A stretch of DNA of 64,000 nucleotides from Salinicola endophyticus (GTDB taxonomy: Bacteria > Pseudomonadota > Gammaproteobacteria > Pseudomonadales > Halomonadaceae). The stretch lies in contig NZ_PZJO01000003.1 in the NCBI RefSeq assembly GCF_003206575.1, forward strand, positions 344,436 to 408,435. The letters run 5' to 3'. The translations under genes and the position numbers were made by a program. The notes beneath the pieces are model-generated. The model was not told where the DNA came from, did not search any database, and worked only from the letters and a program-made list of their open reading frames with translations. Below, piece by piece: positions 48,140-57,593 of the stretch; position 1 is the first letter of the stretch, and each line of letters starts with the position of its first letter.

Positions 48140-49099
48140 ATGCGCGCGTCAGGACCCATGGTCGAGCGGACCGATGCCCGCTGGACGATGCGGTTGCGTG
48201 GCGCCGTCCAGCAGGGGGTCGTGCGACCAATGGAAACCGCTCTCTTCGCCTACTGGCAACTCGGTTGGCCGGGGAGTGGTCTGGTGGCCCAGCGGGGCCT
48301 GCCACGCCGGGTGGGCGATGCGAGGCTGGGGCCGGCGCTGGTGGTCGAGATCGACCCGCGTCAGCTGGTTCGAGATCGCAACGCCGCGGGCGTCGGTGGG
48401 AGGAAGAACTCGTCGTCCGCGTTCATCTGGGATGGCGACTGGGACCGCAGTCGGGGTGACCTGCGCTTCGGATCGCGTTACCGCTTCATCAGCGACTTGG
48501 ATGCGCACCGTGACGATCTCACTCGGACCGAGCGTTTTCGCCAGTATCGTTCACGACTGGCAGCCGGTAACCCCTGGCGTTCGCGCAGCCGAGGCTGGGT
48601 GCTCGATTCCGAAGAGAAGATTCTTGCTTATCTGCGTACCTACCTGGGCTATCTCGACCATATGGCCACCCATGGCTTCGATGCCAGCCTGGGCAAGGAT
48701 GCGCTGGGGGTGGCGGTGACCCGAGACGGCACGCTGCTCAAGATCAATCGCGGGCTGCACCGGCTGGCGATGGCCCAGCGGCTGGGCCTGCCTGCGATTC
48801 CAGTGGTGGTACGCGCCGTCCATCGCCAGTGGTGGGAGCGTGTGGTCCAGGGCGCGCGGGGCGAGCAGGCGCTGGCCCGGGTCGCCGCGGCGTTGCCAGG
48901 GTGCCTGCCGGAGCGCGAGCCGGGTGATCTGGATCCAACCCGCTACGAGGAGCCCTTTAATTGGCCGACTCCGCGCCGGCAGCGTCCGACGGTGTGCCCA
49001 TCACCCATGCGTACCGCCTCTTGGACGCTTTTTGGAGAGGATCGGGCGCGTGCTAGCGGCGAAGAGCATCAAGAGCAACGCGACAGAACGGCGTGCTAA
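48140..49099 (+). CDS. Uncharacterised protein with a ParB/sulfiredoxin-like motif
   Basis: This 319-residue protein has no assigned family. Near residues 205-235 it shows DGTLLKINRGLHRLAMAQRL followed by GLPAIPVVV, a pattern like the ParB/sulfiredoxin-type domain (an NGHHRL-like core followed by IPV). The protein is basic, lacks a signal peptide and has a poorly conserved proline-rich tail. I place the start at 48140, behind GAGGGGG; the frame is open to 48065. It converges on the opgB-like gene with a 4-bp overlap. In this LPS region it could act on envelope synthesis, but no function can be assigned. Confidence 0.6.
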   Translation: MRASGPMVERTDARWTMRLRGAVQQGVVRPMETALFAYWQLGWPGSGLVAQRGLPRRVGDARLGPALVVEIDPRQLVRDRNAAGVGGRKNSSSAFIWDGDWDRSRGDLRFGSRYRFISDLDAHRDDLTRTERFRQYRSRLAAGNPWRSRSRGWVLDSEEKILAYLRTYLGYLDHMATHGFDASLGKDALGVAVTRDGTLLKINRGLHRLAMAQRLGLPAIPVVVRAVHRQWWERVVQGARGEQALARVAAALPGCLPEREPGDLDPTRYEEPFNWPTPRRQRPTVCPSPMRTASWTLFGEDRARASGEEHQEQRDRTAC

Positions 49100-50658
49100 T
49101 TGACGCCGGTCCATAGCTCTTCCTGCAGCCGGTTCTCGCTGCGCATGCGTCGGTTCAACTCTTCCAGCGAGTAGCGCTCGACCAGCGTCGGACGCGATGA
49201 CAACAGTGACACGCCGAGGCCGGCACGATGGTCGGGCACACCAAAGCCCATCGCCTCGAGCACCGTCGGCAGAACGTCGACCATGCTGGCCTGGCGCTCG
49301 ATGATGCGCGGGCGCTGGTGCTTGCCCAGCAGGATCAGGGTATCTTCCCGCGGTCCCGCGATCAGCTGTTCCCACGCCGAATTCTTCATCGATAGATGAT
49401 CGCTGGATACCACCACCAGAGTATTGTCGAGCAAACCATCGGCATCGAGCCGCGCGATGAAGTTCTTGACCAGCCAGCCGGTACACTTCACCGAATAGAG
49501 AATATCAGTGCCGTCGAACGGCCCCTGATTGTCGCGGCAGGATTGCGACGGGTGGCCGAACGGCGGATGCGCGGCCAGGGTCAGGCCGAAGAAGGCGTAG
49601 GGCCTGTGGGCATCGTGCAGACGGCGAATACGCGCCTCGGCCAGGCCCAGCAGGGTGTCATCATAGAGTCCCCAGTCGTTGAGGTAGTCCGCCGGAGCCT
49701 GGTCCAGCAGCTCATCCTTGCCCAGCACGGTATCGAAGCCGTGGCCGCGGTAGAACTTCGCCTTGCCGGCGAACTTGGTGCTGGCGCCACCCATGAAGGT
49801 CAGCGCGTAGCCTCTGGCCTTGAGCAGGTCGCCCAGGCAGTCGACGCCGGGAAGCACGTCGGAGAGCGGCTCGAACTGGTTGTCGTGCATCAGCCCCGCC
49901 GGCATCAGCGGGACGCCACACTGGCTGGCGACCATGCCGGCCATGGTCCAGCCGGTGTTGTCGAGCTGCTGAACGCCTTGGAATACCACACCACGCCGAC
50001 CCAGTTCGGTCAGGTCCTCATAGGCATTACCGAAGCGTTGGGTATCGGCGTAGGTGCGCTCGGTGCTTTCCAGGTAGAGATAGATCAGGTTGGGCGGCTG
50101 CTTCGGGGCGGAAACGATCTGCGGCGGGCGGTAGCGATCGGCAAGCCAAGAGGCGTTGTCGTCGATCACCGAGGCGCCCCGCAGCGAGAGTCCGAACAGC
50201 AGCGGGTTGAAGGCGAGCAGAAACAGGCTGAGCACGCGCTCCCACAGGCGCCAGCGGTGGTCCGCGCGCACCAGCCAGGTCACGCATACCAGCATGAGGA
50301 TAGCGGCGAGGGTGTAGATCGCGCCGGCGATCTGGCGGTCGGTACTGCCGTTCTCCTCGATGCCGGCCTGAAGATGGAAGATCACCGCACCGAGATCGAG
50401 CTTGCCGAAGCTGTCGTCGAGATAGATATAGACCCACCACAGGGCCAGCGGGAGCAGCGACCAGGGCCACGCCCGACGCCGCGCCGCGCGCTGCTCGGGG
50501 GCACCCCAGCCGAAGCGATGGGCCGGTACCAGCCAGGCCAGCGCGAGCAGCGCCGGGGTCCACCAGGGCAGCACCCACATCACCATGACCGCATAGCCGA
50601 TGCAGAGTCCGATGTAAGTGAGTGCAAACCAACGTCGCGTATTGCGGGAGAGGGTCAT
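49096..50658 (-). CDS. OpgB-like phosphoglycerol transferase (alkaline phosphatase superfamily)
   Basis: This 520-residue membrane protein has several N-terminal helices (to about residue 165) and a C-terminal periplasmic sulfatase-fold domain. LYLESTERTY (metal site), NTGWTMAGMVASQCGVPL (with the nucleophile Thr), GGASTKFAGKAKFYRGHGFD and SSDH match E. coli OpgB, which transfers phosphoglycerol to periplasmic glucans. No opgG or opgH is nearby, so the acceptor may instead be LPS or another glycan. The ATG at 50658 fits the first helix; an upstream start is unlikely. Confidence 0.8.
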   Translation of the reverse strand: MTLSRNTRRWFALTYIGLCIGYAVMVMWVLPWWTPALLALAWLVPAHRFGWGAPEQRAARRRAWPWSLLPLALWWVYIYLDDSFGKLDLGAVIFHLQAGIEENGSTDRQIAGAIYTLAAILMLVCVTWLVRADHRWRLWERVLSLFLLAFNPLLFGLSLRGASVIDDNASWLADRYRPPQIVSAPKQPPNLIYLYLESTERTYADTQRFGNAYEDLTELGRRGVVFQGVQQLDNTGWTMAGMVASQCGVPLMPAGLMHDNQFEPLSDVLPGVDCLGDLLKARGYALTFMGGASTKFAGKAKFYRGHGFDTVLGKDELLDQAPADYLNDWGLYDDTLLGLAEARIRRLHDAHRPYAFFGLTLAAHPPFGHPSQSCRDNQGPFDGTDILYSVKCTGWLVKNFIARLDADGLLDNTLVVVSSDHLSMKNSAWEQLIAGPREDTLILLGKHQRPRIIERQASMVDVLPTVLEAMGFGVPDHRAGLGVSLLSSRPTLVERYSLEELNRRMRSENRLQEELWTGVN

Positions 50659-50835
50659 GACGTTTTCGATCCGTGAACGTCCGCTATGGCGCGGCCCCCA
50701 TCCCGGGTGCCGCCTGAGTGTCGTTGCTCGAGCGTGCCGGCTCGCGCGGGTCATGATGACTTTATCATGACCGTTCGGTGACCGGCTCCCTTGCCGACTT
50801 TGCGCAAGGATCTTAGAGGGTGTTTACAAATTCGC

Positions 50836-50898
50836 CGAGCGAAGGCCAGACCGGGCTCGCGTACGAGGTCGATTCCAACGCCGTATTGTCGAGCGCAG
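50836..50898. repeat. Dispersed intergenic repeat, copy B
   Basis: CGAGCGAAGGCCAGACCGGG (50836-50855) is the exact reverse complement of 4836-4855, and 50877-50898 matches 4709-4730 inverted (20 of 22). This copy is shorter than copy A, lacking its middle. It lies between the ddlA stop and the opgB-like start. Confidence 0.7.
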
Positions 50899-50917
50899 AC
50901 ACTCTGTCAATACCCCC

Positions 50918-52015
50918 TCAGTCGCGCGAGCTGCGCAGCGCTTCGTCGGCGGCGTGGCGCGCCAGCGCCAGTTCGATCAAGTGGGTCACTAGGGCGGGAT
51001 AGGTCACTCCGCTCGCCTGCCACAGCTTGGGGTACATGCTGATACGGGTGAAGCCAGGCAGGGTATTGATCTCGTTGATCACCACCTCGCCCGCCGGCGT
51101 CAGGAAGACATCCACCCGGGCCAGGCCGGCGCACTCCAGCACCTGGAAGGCGCGCACCGCGAGCGCTCGGATACGCTCGCTCGCCGCCTCTTCGATATCC
51201 GCCGGCACGGCGATGGTCGCGCCGTCGTCGATATACTTGGTGTCGTAGGAGTAGAAGCCCTGGGAAACCACGATCTCGCCGCAAACGCTGGCCTCGGGAT
51301 GTTCGTTGCCGAGCACCGCGCACTCGATCTCGCGGCCGTCGATGGCGGCCTCGACCAGCACCTTGTGATCGAACGCCAGAGCCAGGTCCAGAGCCGCGGT
51401 GAACGCCGCGGCACTCTCGACCCGGCTGACGCCCACCGAGGAGCCCTGGTTGGCGGGCTTGACGAACAGCGGCGTCCCCAGGGTTTCGCGCAGGGTATCG
51501 AAGTTCGCCTCGCGGGCGCTGTGACGAGTGTAGGTGATGAAGGGGGCAACCGGGATGCCGGCGTCGCGCAGCAGCCGTTTGGCCACGTCCTTGTCCATGC
51601 CCACGGCGGAGCCAAGCACGCCGGAGCCGACGAACGGCAGGTTGGCCATACGCAGCAGCCCCTGCAGTGAGCCATCCTCGCCCAGGGTGCCATGGACGAT
51701 GGGGAAGATTACATCGAGCTGGTCGAGGACCTGGCGCGCCTCGTCGGCGGCGACCAGCTGTGAGTTGGAGCGGCCTGGGACCAGGGCGAGATCGCCCGCC
51801 GAGGGGTTGAGTGCGATACGCCGCGGATCATCGGCATGGCGCAGGAAGTCATCGGCCGCATTGAGATGCCACTGCCCCTGCTTGTCGATACCGATGACGC
51901 TGACCGCGAAGCGCTCGCGGTCCAGCGCGTCGACGATGTTCTTCGCCGACTGCAGAGAGACTTCGTGCTCCGCCGACTTGCCGCCGCAGATCACCCCGAC
52001 CCGAATTTTGCTCAT
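50918..52015 (-). CDS. ddlA: D-alanine-D-alanine ligase
   Basis: Ddl joins two D-alanines for peptidoglycan synthesis. The 365-residue length and [17 protein letters not shown] at the N-terminus fit the DdlA group (364 residues in E. coli) rather than the shorter DdlB. ATP-grasp features include [14 protein letters not shown], the YDTKYIDD loop and [12 protein letters not shown]. It lies inside the LPS region and 96 bp downstream of the epimerase gene. Confidence 0.95.
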   Translation of the reverse strand: MSKIRVGVICGGKSAEHEVSLQSAKNIVDALDRERFAVSVIGIDKQGQWHLNAADDFLRHADDPRRIALNPSAGDLALVPGRSNSQLVAADEARQVLDQLDVIFPIVHGTLGEDGSLQGLLRMANLPFVGSGVLGSAVGMDKDVAKRLLRDAGIPVAPFITYTRHSAREANFDTLRETLGTPLFVKPANQGSSVGVSRVESAAAFTAALDLALAFDHKVLVEAAIDGREIECAVLGNEHPEASVCGEIVVSQGFYSYDTKYIDDGATIAVPADIEEAASERIRALAVRAFQVLECAGLARVDVFLTPAGEVVINEINTLPGFTRISMYPKLWQASGVTYPALVTHLIELALARHAADEALRSSRD

Positions 52016-52111
52016 GCCACCGCTCCGCTGATAGATCTGGTGGGCGCCATGATGCCACGTCGTCGGCCTTTGCGCTGCCCGGGCTGACCACGACCGTGTC
52101 GCCTCATGATG

Positions 52112-53095
52112 TCAGACACGATAGAAGCGCCGATACCAGTCGACGAAACGTGCCACGCCCTCCTCCACGCCGATTCGGGGGCGGTAGCCGGTGGCGGCGA
52201 AGAGGGCTTCGGTATCCGCCCAGGTACGCGGCACGTCGCCCGGCTGCATCGGCTGGAAGTCGCAGCGTGCCTGGCGACCGGTCGCCTTCTCAAGGGCGTG
52301 AATGAAGTCCATCAGCGCCACCGGACTGCCGTGACCGATGTTATAGAGCGCGTAGGGTGGGCGTTCGCCGCCGAGGCCGCCTGCCGGCGGGATCACCTCG
52401 AGAATGCGCGTCACCCCGGCCACGATGTCGTCGATATAGGTGAAGTCACGCTGCATGTCACCATGGTTGAAGACCTGAATCGGTTCGCCCGCCAGCAGCG
52501 CCCGGGTGAACTTGAACGGCGCCATGTCGGGTCGCCCCCAGGGGCCGTAGACGGTGAAGAAACGCAGCCCCGTCACCGGTAGACGATGCAGGTGGGCATA
52601 GGTATAGGCCATCAGCTCGTTGGCTTTCTTGGTGGCCGCGTAGAGACTGATCGGCTGATCGACGCTGTCCTGGGTCGAGAATGGCACCTTGGGGTTCATG
52701 CCGTAGACCGAGCTGGAGGATGCGTAGACCAGGTGCTCGATGGCGTGATGCGCGCAGCACTCGAGTACGTTGAGGTGGCCGCTGATGTTGCTGTCGGTAT
52801 AGGCGTGGGGGTTCTCGAGCGAATAGCGAACACCGGCCTGGGCGGCCAGGTGGATCACCCGGGTGAAGCGTTTGCGCGCGAACAGCGCCTGCATGCCGTC
52901 GCGATCGGTCAGATCACAGGCGACGAAACGCACGTTGGCATAGGGCTCGAGATCGGCGAGGCGGGCGCGCTTGAGCGCCACGTCGTAGTAGTCGTTGAGA
53001 TTGTCGATACCGACGATTTCGATCCCGCGCGGGGCCAACTGCTTTGCCACAGCGTGGCCGATGAAACCGGCCATGCCGGTGATGAGTAGTTTCAT
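52112..53095 (-). CDS. NAD-dependent epimerase, UDP-glucuronate 4-epimerase type
   Basis: This 327-residue extended SDR has GMAGFIGHAVAK (NAD binding), DNLNDYYDVALKRAR (typical of UDP-glucuronate 4-epimerases such as CapI/LspL), the ASSSSVYG Ser site and the catalytic YAATKK. It would supply UDP-galacturonate for LPS or capsule. The ATG at 53095 is where homology begins; the frame is open to 53173. UDP-glucose 4-epimerase is less likely. Confidence 0.87.
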   Translation of the reverse strand: MKLLITGMAGFIGHAVAKQLAPRGIEIVGIDNLNDYYDVALKRARLADLEPYANVRFVACDLTDRDGMQALFARKRFTRVIHLAAQAGVRYSLENPHAYTDSNISGHLNVLECCAHHAIEHLVYASSSSVYGMNPKVPFSTQDSVDQPISLYAATKKANELMAYTYAHLHRLPVTGLRFFTVYGPWGRPDMAPFKFTRALLAGEPIQVFNHGDMQRDFTYIDDIVAGVTRILEVIPPAGGLGGERPPYALYNIGHGSPVALMDFIHALEKATGRQARCDFQPMQPGDVPRTWADTEALFAATGYRPRIGVEEGVARFVDWYRRFYRV

Positions 53096-53186
53096 GGTGT
53101 CGTCTTCGATTGGGCACCCCGAACCGCCCCGAAACACGTCACCACGGTGGCTTCGAGGACGAGTAGCATGCACGGTGCATAGTGGT

Positions 53187-53217
53187 ATGGGCAGTGGCCG
53201 TGACAGTCACTGCCCAT
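53187..53217. promoter_or_regulatory. Inverted repeat upstream of the epimerase gene
   Basis: A perfect 10-bp inverted repeat ATGGGCAGTG/CACTGCCCAT with an 11-nt loop lies between the GT4 stop and the epimerase start. It has no T tract, so it may be an operator or an mRNA-stabilising hairpin. Confidence 0.4.
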
Positions 53218-53258
53218 GTAGGGTGGCTACTTCTGCCTCCAACCTTAGGCTTCAGCGC

Positions 53259-54359
53259 TTAAGTGGGCATGATCCTTCGATACAGTGCCTGATAAGCATC
53301 GGCCATATGGCCGACGGAGAAGCCGAGAGCGGTTTCGCGTCCGGCTCGGGCCATGCGTTGTCTTGCAGTGCTGTCTTCGAACATCCTGAGAGTAGCTGCC
53401 AGTAAGCCCTGCTCGTCGCCAGGCTCCACCAGAATACCGTTGACGCCATCTTCGACGAACTCAGGCAGTCCGTCGACGGCTGACGCGATGACGGGTAAGC
53501 CAGCGTTCATGGCGTCAAGCGCTGCACCGCCGATGCCCTCGTGTAGAGAAGGTAATGCGAATGCATCTGCTGCCGCCAGATAGTCGCCGACGTTATCGAC
53601 GAAGCCGGCGAACTCTAGGTTGGGCAGTCCGCTGGCTTGCTTTTCGAGTATGGCTCGGTCCTTGCCCGAACCGACCAACACGAAATGCAATCGCGGCTCG
53701 CGTATAGATGCCTGTCTTGCCACCTCGATCAAGTGAGACTGGCCTTTCTGGGAGTTCACCAAAGCCGCAACGTTCACCACGACGAAGGCATCTCCCCACC
53801 GCTGGCGCAGCTGATCTCGTCGCTGCGGGTCGACGGGAAGGTCGCTCAAGGCGCTGTAGATCGTGTCTGTATCGCGATGTGCATAGTCTGCGACAGTGCG
53901 AGCCACCGAGCCCGCCACACCGACGCAGGCCGCGGCACGCCGATAGACCGACCGCGTCAGCCAGCTGTTTCCGGGACGCTTGCCGATGCGCCGGGTGACG
54001 ACGTAAGGCGTTTTCGACAGCCATCCACGGCACCAGGCAAGCTGTGCAGCACGGCTTTCGTGAGCATGCAGAATGTCCCCTTTCACGTGCCGTAAACCCG
54101 CAGTGAAAGGCTTGTCGAGCTTGATCAGGGTCAATCGTTCTACATCGGCGAGACGGTCTGCCAATGGCTCGCCGGCTCTAACGACGGCGCGCTGTACCAC
54201 CTCACGGCGGGCGAGCTCGCGGATCAGCAGTTCGGTCTGACGTTCACCGCCGCGATAACCGCGAGCCAGATTGATGTGACATATTTGAACCAAAGGATAG
54301 GCGCCCCAACGCTCTTCAGCTTTTGCATGCTCAAACGGGCTAAGATATCGCCCCGCCAT
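53259..54359 (-). CDS. GT4 family glycosyltransferase
   Basis: This 366-residue GT-B enzyme has GYRGGERQTELLIREL near the N-terminus and the donor-site ALPSLHEGIGGAALDAMNAG near residue 270, with GLVEPGD-like ILVEPGDEQGLL after it. It probably adds a core or capsule sugar. The first 22 residues are not typical of the family and no SD precedes the ATG; a TTG at 54293 (before VQICHINLARGYRGGE) is a possible real start. It lies between the epimerase and the WaaE-type gene on the same strand. Confidence 0.82.
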   Translation of the reverse strand: MAGRYLSPFEHAKAEERWGAYPLVQICHINLARGYRGGERQTELLIRELARREVVQRAVVRAGEPLADRLADVERLTLIKLDKPFTAGLRHVKGDILHAHESRAAQLAWCRGWLSKTPYVVTRRIGKRPGNSWLTRSVYRRAAACVGVAGSVARTVADYAHRDTDTIYSALSDLPVDPQRRDQLRQRWGDAFVVVNVAALVNSQKGQSHLIEVARQASIREPRLHFVLVGSGKDRAILEKQASGLPNLEFAGFVDNVGDYLAAADAFALPSLHEGIGGAALDAMNAGLPVIASAVDGLPEFVEDGVNGILVEPGDEQGLLAATLRMFEDSTARQRMARAGRETALGFSVGHMADAYQALYRRIMPT

Positions 54360-54446
54360 TGGCGCAGCAAGCTGCTACGGGTGAAGTGGCGGCAGTTTCT
54401 AGGTTCAGGTGGCACGAATGGCATGACCGCAGCGAGGCTGTGGAGC

Positions 54447-55235
54447 TTACCAGATTTTGTCGAAATCCTCGGCGTCACGCACCCGAGCATCGCGCTGGAG
54501 TTCGAGCAGCTTGGCGTACTTGAGGTAGGCATTGACGCCGGATGACAGTGCAACCGACAAGCCATCCAGACCCGCCAAAAAGCCACCTTGGAAGACGTAT
54601 TTGCGCATGAAGGCGTTGGCGCCGTGCAGTGCCGGTGAGCCGGCGTTGGCGCGCTTGCCCTTCAGATACATGATCTTCGCCGCGCGATTGGAGAAGCGCC
54701 CGCTGGCCTTGCCGAACATTTCGCCGAGATTGGCGAAGGAGTAGTGTTCGAGATCGGCATCGAGCCGGTATGGCTGGCTCGCTTGCACCGAGGAGTGCTG
54801 GCGCGAGTCGGCGAAGGCGCAGCGCTGTCGATCGTAGAGACGCAGGCAGTAGTCGGGATACCAGCCGCAGCGCTTCACCCAGCGGCTGCCGATGAAGTTG
54901 CGCCGGCGCAGGGCGAAGGCGTCGTGCGGCGTGTTCTCGAGATCGAGTGCACCGATCGTGGTCACCGCCGCGTCGGTGAGACGCTCGTCGGCGTCCAGTG
55001 ACAGCACCCAGCGATGGCTGGCGGCCGCCGGGCCGACGTTCTTTTGCGGGCCGTCGCCCAGATAGGGCTGACTGATGACACGTGCGCCGCAGGCCTCGGC
55101 CAAGGCAACGGTGGCATCGCGCGAGCCGGAGTCGACCACGATCAGCTCCTGGCACACGCGTCCCAGCGAGGCCAGGCAGGCTTCGATGTTGTCCGCTTCG
55201 TTGAGCGTGATCACCACGCCGGTGATATTAGCCAT
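54447..55235 (-). CDS. waaE: WaaE/LgtF-type GT2 glycosyltransferase
   Basis: This 262-residue GT2 enzyme has VVITLNEADNIEACLASL, VVDSGSRDATVALA, LSLDADERL (the DxD metal site) and GWYPDYCLRLYDR, matching the WaaE/KdtX and LgtF group that adds a beta-1,4-glucose to heptose I. With the OpsX-type and KdkA genes this fits a Haemophilus-like inner core. Confidence 0.85.
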   Translation of the reverse strand: MANITGVVITLNEADNIEACLASLGRVCQELIVVDSGSRDATVALAEACGARVISQPYLGDGPQKNVGPAAASHRWVLSLDADERLTDAAVTTIGALDLENTPHDAFALRRRNFIGSRWVKRCGWYPDYCLRLYDRQRCAFADSRQHSSVQASQPYRLDADLEHYSFANLGEMFGKASGRFSNRAAKIMYLKGKRANAGSPALHGANAFMRKYVFQGGFLAGLDGLSVALSSGVNAYLKYAKLLELQRDARVRDAEDFDKIW

Positions 55236-55593
55236 GCGGGATTAACTCTAGATGCTGTATGGCAGATAAATAGCCGTCGGGGTTGCCCGTAGGCATACTC
55301 GTCGATTGAATCATCGAATGGTGATAAAGTCTACCCATTTCAGGACATGGCGGATATGAGCATAAAGGAATGGGAGTAGATGACTTAGACGATTTTGATC
55401 AGCTTCTATAGGGTGAAGGGCATTTTGCGACAAGCCAAGGTCCTTCCTCATAAATTAGTGAGCAGGGCGTCGTGTTCTTGAGTGATAAGTGTCTTCAGGT
55501 TTTGTCGGTGCGTGCTTGGTTTTAGAATAGCATCGTTGATGCGCTCTGGATAAGCGTCAGTGGCTGGGTTGTTGTCGAGAGGATGTTTTGAAT
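55236..55593. other. A+T-rich non-coding gap
   Basis: The roughly 358-bp gap between the divergent waaE and pyruvyl-transferase-like genes has no credible frame and is richer in A+T than the flanking core genes. It marks the left edge of a compositionally foreign segment. No terminators or repeats were seen. Confidence 0.5.
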
Positions 55594-56586
55594 ATGGTTC
55601 GTCTTTTTCGTAGAAATGGTAAGCGTGAAGTTAGTGAGTCTGCTCTGACAAAAAGCGTGAGCGGAAAATGGGTGAAAACGGCCTTCATTTTTAATGATAC
55701 TCGTCCGGATTTGCACTTCGGGTGTGACCGTGTCATGGATAATTTGCTGGCGCTGCTAGATGAGTGCAGAATATCTCCCCGGTATTTTTACGGAGTGGGG
55801 CAGTATTGGGAGTTCGATCCACGAGTAAGAACAGCAATAGCTGAGTGCGACGTGGTAATCGTGAATGGAGAAGGCAGCATTCACCATTCTAATCGTAGGG
55901 CGAGGTCTCTGTCTCGGTTAGGTAAGCTGGCAAAATCAATGGGTAAGCCGGCTGTTTTGTTGAACTGTACCTTATTCAAGAATAAAAAAAGGCTGTACAA
56001 GGATCTGGCGTACTTTGATCAAATTTACGCTAGGGATTTGTATAGCGTGAAGGAAGCCGCACAAAACGGGTTGTCTATCGCCTATGCGCCGGATCTTACT
56101 TTTTTTTCTGACTTTGGTGTTGCCCCGAAAGAACATCAAGGAAATGACGTTGATGCTAGGGTTCTGGTTGGAGACAGCGTCATAGAAGAAGTTGCCAATG
56201 AACTGTCCGCCTTCGCGGCTCGGGGAAATGCCTGTTTTCTCGACATAGTACATGGCGGTGATGAAACCACATCAGTCGAAAGCCATGTGGAGCGAATGAG
56301 AGCGTCTGATTTGGTGGTTACTGGCAGGTTCCATACGGTTTGTTTTTGCCTCAATGCCGGAGTTCCGTTTGTTGCGCTGGAATCCAATACAAATAAAATC
56401 AGTAGCCTGTTAGATGACTGCTTGAAAGAACAGCGTAGGGTGATAACTGTTGATGAGTTAAAAAACCTGGCTGTGTCGGACTTTTTACATTTTACAGAGG
56501 GTGAAGTCGCAGCAATCTGCGCCTTCAAGGACAGGGCCCGAGCGGCATTTTCTGACATGCAATCTGATGTGTCCGACATGCTGTAG
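55594..56586 (+). CDS. Polysaccharide pyruvyl-transferase family protein
   Basis: This 330-residue protein has NGEGSIHH and, near its C-terminus, VVTGRFHTVCFCLNAGVPF followed by NKISSLLDD, the family pattern of CsaB/WcaK-like enzymes that transfer pyruvate or another group to sugars. The ATG at 55594 has GAGAGGA 9 nt upstream; a TTG at 55588 is possible. Its codons are clearly A+T-richer than those of neighbours, a sign of recent transfer. The actual group transferred is unknown. Confidence 0.8.
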   Translation: MVRLFRRNGKREVSESALTKSVSGKWVKTAFIFNDTRPDLHFGCDRVMDNLLALLDECRISPRYFYGVGQYWEFDPRVRTAIAECDVVIVNGEGSIHHSNRRARSLSRLGKLAKSMGKPAVLLNCTLFKNKKRLYKDLAYFDQIYARDLYSVKEAAQNGLSIAYAPDLTFFSDFGVAPKEHQGNDVDARVLVGDSVIEEVANELSAFAARGNACFLDIVHGGDETTSVESHVERMRASDLVVTGRFHTVCFCLNAGVPFVALESNTNKISSLLDDCLKEQRRVITVDELKNLAVSDFLHFTEGEVAAICAFKDRARAAFSDMQSDVSDML

Positions 56587-56951
56587 GCATCCAGCGCTTC
56601 TCTTGGCGGAGTTAACGGTAGCCCGATTGGTTAGAGGTTGGTCTGGTGATAAAGCATACAGCCGTGGCGATGTGTGCAAGAAGCTGATGTATGTCAGGGT
56701 CTCCAACCTTCATTGCCGTTAGCACTGCACCTAGCTTGGCTTCTGGCAAGGTCCGGCTCGATGCCGGAAACAGCGAAAAGACGAGCTATCGATCGGATTA
56801 GGGTGCTGGTTTTCGAAGCGAACTGGACACGCGCTCTAAGCATTGTTGTACATACTTGAGCATAGAGTGCCTTGATGACGGGTGTCGGAAACTGAGTAGA
56901 CAATGATGATGCGGCTTGTTTTTTTGTATGAAGTGGGATGATACTTTGGCT
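56587..56951. other. Non-coding gap, possible gene debris
   Basis: This 365-bp gap separates the convergent pyruvyl-transferase-like and GT29-like genes. Short open frames occur on both strands, but none shows a domain, SD or consistent codon bias. It may be remnants of a lost gene in the acquired segment. Confidence 0.4.
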
Positions 56952-57593
56952 TTATGTTGACGGCAATTGAATTGTGAGCCGGTCGTCGGATAAACATCTT
57001 TTTTCGACCCAAGCTTTTTCGGCGGTGAAGTCGTGTGGTATAGAACCGGGGTTCTCATGCCCCGACAAGGAGAATGACTGGAAAAAGTCAAATCCGTAGA
57101 CTGTGATCTTTTTTGCTTCGCTACGGAGCAAAAAATCAATCAGCATGATGCCGGTGGAAGGTCTTGCGCTAAGCGCTTTTCGCAACTCGTAATTGTGGCT
57201 CGCGGGATAAAAGGCAAGTTTTCCAGAAGTCCATAACGGATAAGATAATTTGCGTCTTTTGTTTGACATCCAGATTACAAAATCCAAGTCCTCCATTACC
57301 TCTGAAGAGAGGCTGGGAGGTATGGAAGTGGCGAGCCAGGTGATTCTGCAACCTCTTCCCGTCTCGCCCAAGCCTGGTGCAGAGTTTATTCTTATGACAA
57401 CATCGTGGCGATCTATTTCCTCGCCAAAATGTTGAGGCTGAGGGTGCTGTGCGTTGCCTACAATCGCAACATTTTTTCCTGAAAGATGCTCGTCGAGAAC
57501 GCTTTGGGGTATACCGTTTCTTTCGATGTAAGCATCTGCCCATGGCTGCTCCACTCGCTTTTTAGCTAAGTGAAAGATGATATGCTTTAGCAA
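56952..57593 (-). CDS. GT29 (eukaryotic-type sialyltransferase-like) glycosyltransferase
   Basis: This 213-residue protein shows all the main sialylmotifs of GT29: L motif (41-84, with NVAIVGN, EIDRHDVVIRIN and SAPGLGETGRGCR), S motif (145-168, with PSTGIM and YGF) and the VS-type His187-x4-Glu192. It lacks a membrane anchor and is shorter than eukaryotic members. It starts at TTG (57593) behind a perfect AAGGAGGG spaced 5 nt. No CMP-sialic acid genes lie in the window, so a Kdo-like donor is possible. It follows yejM by 38 nt on the same strand. Base composition is A+T-richer than its neighbours. Confidence 0.82.
   Translation of the reverse strand: MLKHIIFHLAKKRVEQPWADAYIERNGIPQSVLDEHLSGKNVAIVGNAQHPQPQHFGEEIDRHDVVIRINSAPGLGETGRGCRITWLATSIPPSLSSEVMEDLDFVIWMSNKRRKLSYPLWTSGKLAFYPASHNYELRKALSARPSTGIMLIDFLLRSEAKKITVYGFDFFQSFSLSGHENPGSIPHDFTAEKAWVEKRCLSDDRLTIQLPST

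Noticed and set aside
56630-56690. GDKAYSRGDV in a short plus-strand frame, reminiscent of an IS5-type transposase
   Set aside because: No other transposase motif, terminal repeats or target duplication can be found nearby.
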